DNA from: Planctomycetota bacterium
Lineage (GTDB): Bacteria; Planctomycetota; Planctomycetia; Planctomycetales; Planctomycetaceae
DNA length: 39,705 nucleotides
NCBI GenBank assembly: GCA_019347905.1
Contig: JAHWKJ010000003.1
Location: forward strand, 1 to 39,705
Direction: 5' to 3'
Translations under genes and position numbers: made by a program
Notes under the pieces: model-generated
The model's database searches: none
What the model saw: the letters and a program-made list of their open reading frames with translations, nothing else
What the model was told of the DNA's origin: nothing
In this document: positions 27,332-39,000 of the stretch, one piece after another
Numbering within the stretch: the stretch's first letter is position 1
Layout: each line of letters starts with the position of its first letter

Positions 27332-28584
27332 ACCATCGCCTCCAGTTCTTTCGACCGGTAGAGCTCGCCCAGCGTGTACTGCTGAAGCCAGTAATCCACC
27401 TCATCTCCCGAAAGCACCCGCAGCTCCGTCTGGCCATTCCGCCACTCGACAACCGTTGTCGTCGGCGACTCACCCTCGAAAGCGTCGAGCAGCTCCGGCG
27501 AATGCGTCGTGAGAATAACCTGCGCACGCTGGGACGCATCGCGGGCGTATTCCGCCACGATCGGCAACATCGAAGGATGCAGCCCGGTCTCCGGCTCGTC
27601 GATCGCGATCAACGGCGGCGGCGAAGGGTTAGCGAGCACAGCGAGCAGAAACAGAAACCGGAGCGTGCCATCCGAGAGATCCCCAGCCGACTGCTCGCGC
27701 TGCAGGCTGCGCCAGCGGATCCGCAGTTGGATCCGCTGGTCGGCCGCCGGTGGAAAGACGAGCTCTTCGAAGTCGTCGCCGAACGCGGATTGCATCGCCG
27801 TGTTGACTTCCTGTTTGAAATCGCGACTGCCGGTATACAGGCTGTGCAATACGGAGATGAGGTTCTGGCCATCGGCACTCACCTGCGATTCCGCACGCGT
27901 GACCTGCGGGGCGCGGATGGAAGCCTGCCGATGCGTCTGAAAATCGTGGTGGATCTTCCACGCGGCGATCTCCTGCTGAAACGCGGCGACGAAACGGTTC
28001 GCGGCAAACGGGCCCGAAGCGAACGACAGCAGCGTCTCACCTTCCGGAAGGGACTCCGCCGCTGCTGAGATGGCCTGACCACGTGCGGGTTCTGGAGTTG
28101 TCGTAGTCGTCGTCGTCGGAACGGACTCGAATCGCTGCGCCTTCGTTGAATACACGACTGCGTGGCCCGGATGTCGCTCAAGCAACTTGAACGGCTCGGT
28201 CATCTCGCCGCTTTCGACGCGAGCAAAGTTTCCGAGAAGCTCATGCTCAATCCGGAAGGCGCTGGAGACGCCGAGTTGTGCGATCGCGATTTCGTACGTC
28301 AGGGCATCCGTGGCTGGATCGGTGTACGGCGGGAGCGGCGTCATCCTGGCTCGGATGCGAATCTCTCGGGCCTGCCCGTCCCAGACCAGCGGGCCCATGC
28401 CGCCTTCCTGCTGAATATACGAGCCGAGTCTCCCGGCGGCCGCGGTGCTCAGCATCTCCAGGACGCGCAGCAGATTAGACTTGCCGCTGGCGTTCGGGCC
28501 AATGACAACATTCAGGTCGCCGGGCCGCCACGTCTGTGACTTGAGTGAGCGGAACCCTTCGACTTCGAGCTGGATGATCTTCAT
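27328..28584 (-). CDS. AAA family (RecF/AAA_15-21-like) ATPase
   Basis: MKIIQLEVEGFRSLKSQTW, Walker A VIGPNASGKSNLLR, Walker B PPLIAIDEPETGLHPSML. Confidence 0.88.
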   Translation of the reverse strand: MKIIQLEVEGFRSLKSQTWRPGDLNVVIGPNASGKSNLLRVLEMLSTAAAGRLGSYIQQEGGMGPLVWDGQAREIRIRARMTPLPPYTDPATDALTYEIAIAQLGVSSAFRIEHELLGNFARVESGEMTEPFKLLERHPGHAVVYSTKAQRFESVPTTTTTTTPEPARGQAISAAAESLPEGETLLSFASGPFAANRFVAAFQQEIAAWKIHHDFQTHRQASIRAPQVTRAESQVSADGQNLISVLHSLYTGSRDFKQEVNTAMQSAFGDDFEELVFPPAADQRIQLRIRWRSLQREQSAGDLSDGTLRFLFLLAVLANPSPPPLIAIDEPETGLHPSMLPIVAEYARDASQRAQVILTTHSPELLDAFEGESPTTTVVEWRNGQTELRVLSGDEVDYWLQQYTLGELYRSKELEAMV

Positions 28585-28639
28585 CTTCAATCCTCCCTTG
28601 GTGCCATCCGCGGCAGCGCTTCTGACGCCCCAAAGTGCG

Positions 28640-30658
28640 TTACAGATCCACTCCCAGGAATCGCTTCTCCGGGATCGCCGCATCCAGCACGGGGTCCAGG
28701 AGCCATGGCGGCCGCTGCAACTCGACCGCCGGCGGTTCCGTCGTTGTCACGATGTACTGAAAGGCCGGCTCGGTCCCTTCGCCGCCGCAGCCTTCAATCA
28801 TACGCACCAGCCGGAACAATTTGCGGTAAAGGTCCGCGGACATGTCGGAAGCCCGCGGCCCGTCGTGGATGAGAATCCGCGGATGGCAGCCGTAACCCTC
28901 AATGCTTCTTACCAACGCCGTCAGATCGAAGGCAAGATTCTTGACGATGCGGATTGCGGAGCTACGGCGCTCACCGCGACAGAATACGGTCAGGCCGATG
29001 TCGCGCCCCGAGAACGATGCCCGGCCTACGACTTCGCGTCCGAGCAGGGCGCAAATGAAATAGTCGAACTTTTCCGAGAACGCTCGCATGGCCTGAGTAG
29101 CCGCCATGCGCAGCTCCTCTTGCCGGCGATTCGACCGTCCAATCGCAGCTTCGAGCTGCAAATCCTCAGCCTTGAGCTGTTCTTCGTCTGTGCGTGCCGA
29201 CGCGACGTAGCCAGCCAGCCGTCGCAGGTTCGAAATGTGGGCTTCCAGCCCTGTCGCATGACGAATCGTCTCTTTCTGAGTCCGTCGTGCCGTCGCAACC
29301 GCATACCTGGCTGCCTGCGTCTCCCGTGATCGCGATGTCAGCTCGGCCTGCTCCTCGCGGAGACGACCCTCAAGGGAACGAAGGATCCGCTCAACCATCT
29401 CCGCCCGCTCGTCCAGGCCCTTCTCGGCATAAGCTTGGACGAACTGCGCAGGGCGGGAACTCACCACGGGGCATCCCGCCTCACGGGCCACATCCACCGG
29501 AACGTTACAGAAACCGGATGACGGTCCGAGACTCTCCTTGAATGCCAGGCGCTGCGCCTCGGTGATGGTCCCGCGCAAGCTTTGCAGTTCCGCGCGCTTA
29601 TCCTCGAGTTCCCGCGTGATGTTTCGGACAACTGCCGCCTGTGCTCCCTCCTCTCGTATGGCAGTCTCCAGTGCACCCTCCAAAGCACGAATCGCTGGCT
29701 CACCGACTTCGTCGCGTTGCTGCGCCCGGAGTGCGGTGGCGAGTTCCTCAATGGCGTTGTCACACGCTTCCCGAAACAACCCGTCCTCGACCGGCGGCAG
29801 TTCGCCGCCTAGCTCAACACGCAGCCGCTCTCGGTCGACCTGAGACTGGTGTGCCAGTTTCGGAAGCTCAGCTCGAATGGCTTTCCGTCGACTGAGACGC
29901 TCCTCGTTCTCTCGTCGCTCCCGATCCTCTTCGTCGGATACAAGCTTCAGCAGAGCTCGCAGCAGCAGGTGCCGCTCTGTTGCATCCAGTTGCGGCGATC
30001 GGGAATCGGTTGAGGCATCTCGCCATTCGATCAGCCGATCGAAGTGGCATTCCTGGTCCCGCGCAATCCATGGCAGCACGTGATCCCACAGGATTGGACC
30101 GCGCGAGGCTGAAAACTGCCTCACGGGGAGATCTCGCAACGCAGCACTCGCCAGCGCATCGAGGTACTTATCGAAATCCAGCCGCTGAGCATCGGGATCC
30201 AGTGCCTCGGCGATGATTGAGGTCCGGAGTGCGAACGGGTGCGCGCCGACCGCGAAGGGACGGCAAACGACCCATGGGTCATCATCGATGAATACATGCG
30301 CGACAACCCAGCCGCGTGGAAATCGGACCCGGACCTCGGCCCGCAGAAGCTCGTCGCCGAAATGCGCCTCGCCGAGAATGTGTCGCAGGAACCTGCAGAA
30401 CGTTGTCTTTCCGGCCGCATGACCGGAGAGACTGTCTTCAAACAGCCCAGTACCTTCGGTTTCGCCGTCGGCGGGTTTTGCCCACAGGATGTTCATGCCC
30501 CGGTGCAAAACAACCCGCCGGACCAGGTGTTCCTCCGCGTCGCTGAGTTCGCGCAGAACCCGCAGTTCCTGAATCCAGACCGCCGGTGATCTCCGGTGGG
30601 GATCCGGGATGATCCGCGTATCGGCATCCATTTCGATGAGCCGAAGCTGTTTCTCCAT
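28640..30658 (-). CDS. SMC/RecN-like coiled-coil ATPase (possibly ABC-3C/DUF2326-like)
   Basis: SGHAAGKTTFCRFLR P-loop, long coiled-coil, terminal RILIHDGPRASDM; coupled to the pglX stop. Confidence 0.7.
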   Translation of the reverse strand: MEKQLRLIEMDADTRIIPDPHRRSPAVWIQELRVLRELSDAEEHLVRRVVLHRGMNILWAKPADGETEGTGLFEDSLSGHAAGKTTFCRFLRHILGEAHFGDELLRAEVRVRFPRGWVVAHVFIDDDPWVVCRPFAVGAHPFALRTSIIAEALDPDAQRLDFDKYLDALASAALRDLPVRQFSASRGPILWDHVLPWIARDQECHFDRLIEWRDASTDSRSPQLDATERHLLLRALLKLVSDEEDRERRENEERLSRRKAIRAELPKLAHQSQVDRERLRVELGGELPPVEDGLFREACDNAIEELATALRAQQRDEVGEPAIRALEGALETAIREEGAQAAVVRNITRELEDKRAELQSLRGTITEAQRLAFKESLGPSSGFCNVPVDVAREAGCPVVSSRPAQFVQAYAEKGLDERAEMVERILRSLEGRLREEQAELTSRSRETQAARYAVATARRTQKETIRHATGLEAHISNLRRLAGYVASARTDEEQLKAEDLQLEAAIGRSNRRQEELRMAATQAMRAFSEKFDYFICALLGREVVGRASFSGRDIGLTVFCRGERRSSAIRIVKNLAFDLTALVRSIEGYGCHPRILIHDGPRASDMSADLYRKLFRLVRMIEGCGGEGTEPAFQYIVTTTEPPAVELQRPPWLLDPVLDAAIPEKRFLGVDL

Positions 30659-30662
30659 CTCG

Positions 30663-33600
30663 TCATCCTGCGATCAGCAGTCGGACCGCCTGCCTGTCCT
30701 CCTGGGTTCCAAGCTCCTCGGCAGCGACCTCGGGCAATGAGTCCACAACGGCCAGCGCGAGCTGAGCATCGGCGATCAGCCACGGGTCGCTGGGACGAAT
30801 TCGATCGGCATTTATCAGAACCGCCACCCCATCTCGGAGGCGTGCGTGGTCCAGCCGCTCACGATTGAGGAGATCGAGGATTGTTTCGCGAAAGTACCCC
30901 GCGGCAGGCGACTCACAGAACGACGCAGCCCAAGCGACGGCGAGGTTCTTCAGGTCCCGCGGCGCCCGGTCAACGAGCTGCTGACGCGACACCAGAAGCG
31001 AGTACGCGCGCACGAGGCGCATGAGATCGCTCGATCCATCGCTGTTCCGCAGCATCGCAATCAGAACAGCGGCCGGATAGAGTGCCGGCTCACCAAACGG
31101 CCGCCGCTGCTCTTGCGGAAGAGCAAACCTCGGCGCTCTTTGTTCAATCTCCGGCCACCATCCCGGCCGCGGCAGCTTGCCCTCCCGCACCCAGCGCCGC
31201 TCATCGGCGCGCCATTCGGCGCGGTCGGCGATCGCCTTATCCACATCTCTGCGGTTCAGAACGTCGGCCGCCAACACGCCGGCCTTCTGGAGCGGGGCAA
31301 TGTTCACCCGGACGCCGTCGTTGATGTCCGGGACATAGGCCGATTCCTGGCGGACGAACTCCGAAACCGTCTGCGGCGGCGGTCGGCGGCCGTCGAGGCT
31401 GGCGACCTCGTCGTAGAGTGGCTGCTCCGCGAGCCACGGCTCCCAGCCGGCCGCCTCGGCGCACGACCAGGACTCGATCTCGTTGCGCACGCCCTTCGCC
31501 CGGGCGGTCCGGTCGCGGACCTGGCGGTTCAGATCGCAGATCTCGGCCTTCAGCTCCTTCGAGCGGAGCTTGAGCTCGTTCAGCTCCTGCCGGGGCGGCG
31601 GCGGGTCGGTCGAGATTTCGGCCTCGCAGTCGGCCAGGTCCGCCTTGCGGGCCTTGATGTCGGCCTTGATTGGGGCCAGCACTGTCGCGTCGAACCGCTT
31701 CCACCAGACGTCGCAAGACCCTTCAAGCGCGCCTTCGACCATCGCCTTGGCCTCGCGGCAGATGATCGGCGCCAAGTCGGCCGCCGTCGGCTCTTCGGGC
31801 AGTGCCGCGGCTTTGGGCGGCTTTGGGCCGACGGCGGCGCAGTGGTGGTCGAGCCGCTCACAGGCCTCGGCGATCCACGAGCCGAGGTCCGGGTGCAGGT
31901 CCGCGCGGGCGGCGGCCCACAGCCACTCGTCGAGGACGTTGCGCCTGACCGTCTCGCTCAGCCGCCGCAGCCAGTGGGCCTTGAGCGCCAGGCAGGCGTC
32001 ATCGATGGCGTACTGCCGGAGCGTCCCCTGGAGCTTTTCGGGACCGAAGCCGCAATCGATCACGTCGGCCAGCTTCGTGTCGAGCGCTTTGAGCTCCTCG
32101 AGTGTCTCCAGCAGCTCCAGCCGGCGGCCCTCCTGGCGGTCGCTGCGGACTTCGGCGGGGACGGCGAGGACACCCCGCAGCTCGGTCTCGTGCCGTTGCC
32201 GCAGGACCCCCACGTACTGCGTGCGGATCTTGGGCAGCAGGTCGCCGTCGAGCCGGTGATAATAGGCCAGGCAGGCGAACGCGGCTGCTCGGCGAGCGGT
32301 GAACGTTCCCGACTGAATCTGCCAGGCGATGGGGCGCTTCTTGAACTGGCTCGCGTGCTGCTTGAAGAATTCGATGGCGAGCCAGGCATCGAGCAGCTTG
32401 CCCATGACTTCGGCAAAGTCGCCGGCGTCGATCTCCTCAGCCCTCAGCCGCTCCTGGACTCGCTCATCCAGGGTCGATTCGTTGGCGAATGGGGTGAGCG
32501 GGATGATGCCGTCCGGGTCGGCCCAGTCGGGGACCGGTTCGCCGGCTTCGATCTGTTTGGGCCAGCAGTGGCCGAGCAGGCGAAGTACCGTGACAGTGAT
32601 GCGGTCGGCCCACAGCCGGCGTTCCTCGGGAAGGCAGCGCCAGCCTTCGGTTTCGATCCCTTCCTTGAGGAGCCAGTAGACGGAGATTGGATGGATCTCT
32701 AGTCGCTGTGACAGTTCTTCAAGAAATGAGTCCGGTGGTATAGCAATCCGCGCACCGACAGCTAATGCCTCACCTTCATCTTCATCTTCATTGACTGACT
32801 GGTCAGGCTCAGGTTGGGATCTGCCAAGGGGCCCGGCACCGAAGTGCGTTCTCAAATGAGAGCGAAGCAAATCAAGCTCTGCACGTTCTAACGTACATCG
32901 TGAGTGGTCGATGAGCCTTGCGAGTGCGTCTTCCGGGAGCCTGATTGAATCGCCAAGCGACGGTGGTTGGTCGTACGAAGTGAGCAACGGATACCAACCG
33001 GAAGGTGTCCCAGTCTCGTAAGTGACCTCCATAATAGCAGCTTCATTGAGTTGGAACGAGCTAACAACAGCTCGCTCAAGACAGGCCGCGACAGTGTGAC
33101 GCAAAGCGCTAATGCACGCCAAACGAAGAGTGAGCTCTTGCCTAAATGGCGTTGCGCATTCGAACGTGATGTCAGTCATTTCGCGGCAGCTGATTTCACA
33201 CGCCTTGCATTCGCGGGCAGTGGTTACGAGCGGTTGGCAGCCAAGATGCGAGGGCCAAGGGAGTAAGGGCGGATAGCCTTCCGAGAAGACGATCTTCTGG
33301 CTGAGCGACCGAAGAAGATAGGTAGCAACGCGCGAGTTAAGAAATGCGGCAGTGGCCGATGTAACTAATGAAGAATTGAATAACGGGAAAACTCCACTGC
33401 TGATGTTTGTGAAGATACTGCCGGGATATAAATATCGTAATCCCAGAGACCCTGATGCGACCTGGGCATACCAATATCCTGAGCGGCCGTAGAATTGTTC
33501 ATTACGGACAACGCTCGGGGGAAATGCTTTGACGCGCGCGCCGTTATACTCCCACTCGACTGTAAACGTGTTTGGTCCCCACCATCGCGAGTAGCCACCT

Positions 33601-35995
33601 CCGTGGGCTGCAGGTCGCCATCGGTCGGTATGACCTGCTTCCCAGACTGTGCGTATGAATCGCTCCTTATCAGCCGTTGCAAGCCCTTGGCGAATGGACG
33701 CGAAATTGCCAAGACGCTTGTCCTGCTTTAGCAACGCAAAGAAGTCCTCGCGCAAGTAGTACACAAGTGGAGCGCTGGGAATGCCCACGAAGTCACTTTG
33801 AGCAGGATGTGAAACGGCTGCTTCGAAGTTACCGGAGATTGCCTGACGAAGTAGAGAGGATTGTTCGTCACAAACTCGAGGGGAAGCTAGCCGACATGCC
33901 CAGAGCCTATGCAGAGTGGATGGCGGTTGCATGCCCAGCGTGAAGAGCAGTGGCGCAACGGCTGCATTGCCAATCTCCGAAAAGGCGTATCGTCCGAGAT
34001 GCACGAGGGTTTCTAGGGAAGTGTCGACGACCAGACCACGAAACGAATCACATCTCGTTGGCTGAGAGGCATGGTGATTGACAATTCTCAATTGGGCGAA
34101 CGCACGAAGGAACATCCACGACTGCTGGGTCACCATTGCCACCCGGCCGCCCCCGGCAGCGAGTTCCAGATTGCGGAGAATGAATGCGGCGTACATATCC
34201 CGCTTGGCGGGCTTGAAGTTCCGCTCGACGTACTTCTTGAGCGCTGGCCCCATGTTCTTGCTGCCCATGTACGGCGGATTGGCGGCCACCACGTCGTAGC
34301 GCTGGCTGAGCAGGTCTACCAGCCGGAAGCCAGCGCGAGTTTCAGCGCCGAGCAATTGATCCAGAAACTCGCCCGATTCGCGCGCCCGCTCAGTGAAGGC
34401 GTCGATGGCTGCCTTCGCGCGGTAAAAGAGCCGGTCGCCAAACCCTTCGTCAGAAATCTCGTGGAACGGCAACTGGCCGCGCAATGCGTCCTCGCGAAAC
34501 TCGGGGAAGAGGTAATTGGCCTCCCGTTATTCGCGGACCTGACGCTCCCAAGTCGCGTGCTCCTCGCGGATGATCTCGCGGAGGTCCTGCGCCGGCCGGG
34601 CCAGGCTGCCGATCTCGTCGATATGCTCCATCGTCTGAGCGAACTTCCGCAGGACACGTGCGACAGACGGCTCCTTCTCGAACCCGGCCAGAAACTCCTC
34701 CCACGCCGGCCCCTTCAAGTGGCTGGCGGTGGCCGCAACGAGGTTCGTCGCCGCGCCGGCGTAGTCGAACGCCCGCTCGGCGGCCTTCATCCACAGTGCG
34801 ACCTCGGCGATCTGCACGCTCCGCGGGTCGATGTCGATGCCGTACAGGTTCCGCGTCAGGATCGCGTCGCAGATTGCGTCTGGTTCGGTCAGCTCACCTT
34901 CTTCCTCGTACATCGCATAGAACAGGTCGAATGCCTCCAGCAGAAAGTGCCCCGAGCCGCAAGCCGGGTCGAGGAACGTGATCTCCCGGACTGATTTGTG
35001 TTCGACCGGCGCCCGGTCGGCGTCGCGGACGTAGTACTCCCATTCGTCGCACAGCTTCGACTCGGGGTGCATGCCCATCCACGTCGCGCCCAGCGAGTTC
35101 TGCACGAGGAACCGGACCATGTAGCTTTCGGTGTAGAGCTGCGTGGCGGGCACGATATCGGCGCCTTCGATCTTCGCCCCCTTCTTCGTGCGGACTCTCT
35201 CGAAGACGCGGTCCTTCTCCTCGGTGTTCCAGTACTGGTAGGCCCAGCCCAGCGCATCGGAGCGCTGAACAGTCCGGCCGGGCCGGCTGACGTGACCGTC
35301 GCGTCCGGCCCGTCCGGGGCACCCCCGTGCGGCTCGTTCTCCTGGGTCGCGCCGCGCGGCTCCGGCTCGGCCGCCGGGCGGATGCGGTACTTCTGCAGCG
35401 TCACGGGATGGAGGCTCACCAGGCCGAAGCAGTCCAGGAGCGCCGCGGGCGACGGCCGCAGCGCCACGCCCGCCGCCTCGGCTTCGAACAGCAGCGGAAG
35501 CTGACGCGCCCGCTCGCGAAACACCTGGTCCAGGAGCGCGAAGCGGCCCTCGTCCTCGCCCGCACACATCTCGGGTCGCCGCTGCGCCAGCCGGTGGTGC
35601 TCCAGCGAGCGCCCGCCGTAGACATCCTTCTGGAGGATCACCTCGTCGATCAGCCCCCGCGCTTCCATGCACCGCAGCGCCAACAGGCGATTGGCCCAGG
35701 TATAGGCCGTCTCGCGGAGGAACTCGCCGATCGCCTCGGCACGCTCGACGCCGGCCTCACGGCGGACGGCCAGGTACGCATCGACCACTGTGCGGGCCCG
35801 GCGGTCCTCGGCGGAGATGTGCTGCGGCAGCTCGTCGCTCGGCACCGGCTCGCGGTCGCGGCGAACGCCCAGCCCGGCCAGCCGCTGCTCCAGGTCGCCC
35901 GGCTGCCAGTTCCCGTCGCGGTCGTAGCGGCCTTCGAGCAGGTGCCGCAGTTCGAGGACGATGGCCTTGAGGAGTTTGCGTTCTGCGGGCGTCAT
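30663..35995 (-). pseudogene. pglX: Class I adenine-specific DNA methyltransferase PglX, interrupted
   Basis: N-terminus in frame A (MTPAERKLLKAIVLELRHLLEGRYD), frame B carries GWAYQYWNTEEKDRVF and DPACGSGHFLLEAF, then an in-frame TAA at 34527-34529, then the same frame resumes with VAANPPYMGSKN. Confidence 0.85.
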
Positions 35996-36011
35996 GGCAG
36001 TCGGGTGTCGT

Positions 36012-39000
36012 TCAACGAAGTTCCACGTCACAGCCGCCGCCGAGGAGCCGGCACACGTGCTCGTCGAGCTTGCGGTTGAGCTGCTGCCACTCATCGAGCG
36101 TGGACACGCGCGTGACCGTGGCCACGTCGGTCATGCGGACGGTGCAGACCTGGCGCGAAGGCCGTGCGCCTTCGCCGGGCGTCGTCCCGCTGCCTGTGGT
36201 GGTCTGCGCGCGGCGGGCGGCGTGCTCGGCAATCCGGCGGCCAAGCTGCACTACGAGCTGCCGGGCCTGATCGGGAAATGCCGCGACCTGCGCGGGCAGG
36301 GTTGCGCTGTCGAGCTGCTCGCGCAGGTTCCGCAGCGGCTGGGCCAGATTCGACTCCAGGGTCGCATCGAGCTGTCGCTCGGCCAGCTCACCTGGCAGCC
36401 GCTCCAGCACCTGGTCGAGGATCCCGCGCGCCTCACATCGCCAGGAATCGAGCACGGGAGCCAGTTCGAGCTGCGCCTGGGCCTTGCGACTCTCCAAGGC
36501 ATTCCACACATCGCTTTCGGCGAAAGAGGCGGCCGCCCGTGCCGCGCGATAGTCGCCGAGCAGCTTCGCCAGGGGCGATGCGGCGTCAAGCCGGTGCTCG
36601 ACCGCTTCGAGATGCGCGACGAAGTCGCTTAAGTCTTTGAAGAGAATCGCGTGCTGCTGCCGGAACCGGGCGTGCCGCTGGATGGCCTCGCGGCCGACCG
36701 CGAGCGTGTCCTGCCGGGTGTGGATCTCGTTGACGCGATGGACGGGGTTTGTCAGCTCGAGGACGATGTTCCAGGCGTCGTGACCCTCGCTGAAAGCGGC
36801 CGGCAGCGGCATCCCGGAACCGGCCGTCCACAGCCTCACGGCTTCCGCCTGGGCGAGCACGTCGCGTCCGAGCTGGTCGGCGGCGGCGGCCAGGGCGGCG
36901 GGAGTCTCGTCGATGTTGCGGGTGCGGGCCAGCTTCATCAGGAACTTTCGGGTCTCGGTGAGGACCTCGGGATCGACCTCGCCCTCCTCCAGAATGAGCT
37001 GCGTGCGGTCGAAATTGCGGGCGACGCGGAGCGCGTCGACGACGTCGCGGTCGGCGGGGTTCGAGTACTCCTTCTGGCCGATCGAGAGCTTCACGTTACC
37101 GCCTCGGACGAGCGCCGCCACGCCAACGCGGACCGCGTTGGGATCCCAGCCGTAGCCGATCCCGCACAGCGTCTCCAGCAGGTCCTTACCGTGAACGCGC
37201 TTGCCGTCCTTCTGTGCGGTGGCAAGCTGGATGCGGATGGCATCGAGCAGGGGCGCGTGCAGGTCCACTTTGCCGGCCTTATCGAACAGCCTGAGCGCCG
37301 CGAGTTCGCGGGTCGTGTCGGTCTGGCCGGCGAGGACGTCCTGAATAGCTTTCTGCTCGTGCGTGATGCGGACCGGGACTTTCTCGAACCGGGGATACAG
37401 CGCGGGCCAGCAGGCGGCCATCCCGCCGCGCAGGGCGCCGCCGGAGGTCTGGCCGGGCTTCAGCCCGAGCAGCCGGCTCATCCCCTGGAACACGAGGTGT
37501 CCCGTGCGCAGGCCCTCCTTGAGACCTTCGACCACGCGGCGTTCGAGTTTGACCAGATCGTCTGTTTCGCGCTGCATCGCGAGCTGCCGGGCCTCTTCGG
37601 ACTTCCGCGGATCGCCTTTCCAGTTGCCGATCACCTCCTTGACGGCCAGAAACCGGGCGAGGTCCCGATCGAACGCGTTCACGCGTCCGCACAGGAAGAA
37701 GATCGTGTTCTGGTCTTCCGAGCGCAGGCTGCGGTTCTCCAGGTCGGCCAGCGTCACGCGCCCGACGGACAGCGGCGTATACAGCTTGAGCGTCACGTCG
37801 CCCTTCGTGCCCGTCACAGGATGGTCGTCAACCATCAGTTTGAAATGGAACTCGTGGTCACGGTACGACACCACGTCGGAGTCGAGCCAGCGCCGCCAGG
37901 GCGTCTTGCCTGACTCCTGAATGAAGTTGTCGCGAAGCCCCCGCTCGCGGTCCTGCAGCATGTACTGCTGCTCGGTGGTCGTGACTTCTTCTTCGAACGT
38001 GCGCTTCTCGCCGGTGAGGAACTCGAACTCTTCGCCGATAGGGGCCACCAGCCCGGCCGCAATCAGCCGCTCCAGTTCCGGATCGATCCGCGCGAGGACG
38101 GCCGGCAGGTCGTCATCGGCGCTTTCGACGAGCAGCCGGGCGATGTTGTCCCTCGTCCGCGGAATGAACGATAGCTCGCGGATAAGGTACAAGACCTCGG
38201 CGACCCGGGTCGTCAGCGGCGTCGCGCCGGGCACGGTGTCTTTCAGCCGCAGCAGCTCCGTGCGCACGTCAGGGCTGATCTCGCCTTCACCGGCGAGATT
38301 CGCGTAGAGCTCGTCGAAGCTGACCAGTTCTCCCAGGCTCTCCTGGAGGTAGCGTCGCCGCCCGGCGCGGAGGATGTCCTGGGTGATGGCCAGCAGCGTG
38401 CGCGTCGAACCCGACATCTGCTCGCCGCGGCCGCCCTTGGAGCGGAGCGACTTGACGATCTCGGGCACGACGTGGACCTGCCACGGAAAGAACGGGTAAT
38501 ACGTGGCGAACTTCTCTTTCGTGCAGGCGGGGAGCGTGCGGCTGGCGACGTTCGCCGGTTCACCCAGGCCGCGAATGACGCCGCCCCGCCGCTCGTACAG
38601 CTCCTCGACGGCATCGTGTCCGGCAATGCTCTTGCGGAACAGCCGGTCCTCGAGCACCAGTTCGATATTCTCGGTCGTGAGGGCTGGCTTGAAGCGGAAC
38701 CGGCCTTCGATCTTCTTGAAGTCGCTGTCCAGCGCGCGGGCTTCCTTGTAGATCGAGCCCATGTCGCCGTGGGTCGTGACGACGATCCAGATGCGGCCCT
38801 GGCCCCGCAGGGCGGCGTCTTCGACCAGGGCCTGGAGCTGCGAGAGGCGGCTGGAGTCGTCTTCGATCCACTGGCCGGATTCGTCGAGGACGAACAATAG
38901 CCGCTGGGCTTTCTTCCGCTCCGCCTGGCGCTGCTCCATGTCGCTGAGGATCGTGTCCACCAGGAATCGCACATTGTGCAGCTCGCCGCTCTCGGCCTCG

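Noticed and set aside
26063-27361. 432-aa plus-strand ORF
   Set aside because: Antisense to pglZ and the DUF4276 gene.
30846-32702. 618-aa plus-strand ORF
   Set aside because: Antisense to the pglX C-terminal region; repetitive composition.
36651-37913. 420-aa plus-strand ORF
   Set aside because: Antisense to brxC.
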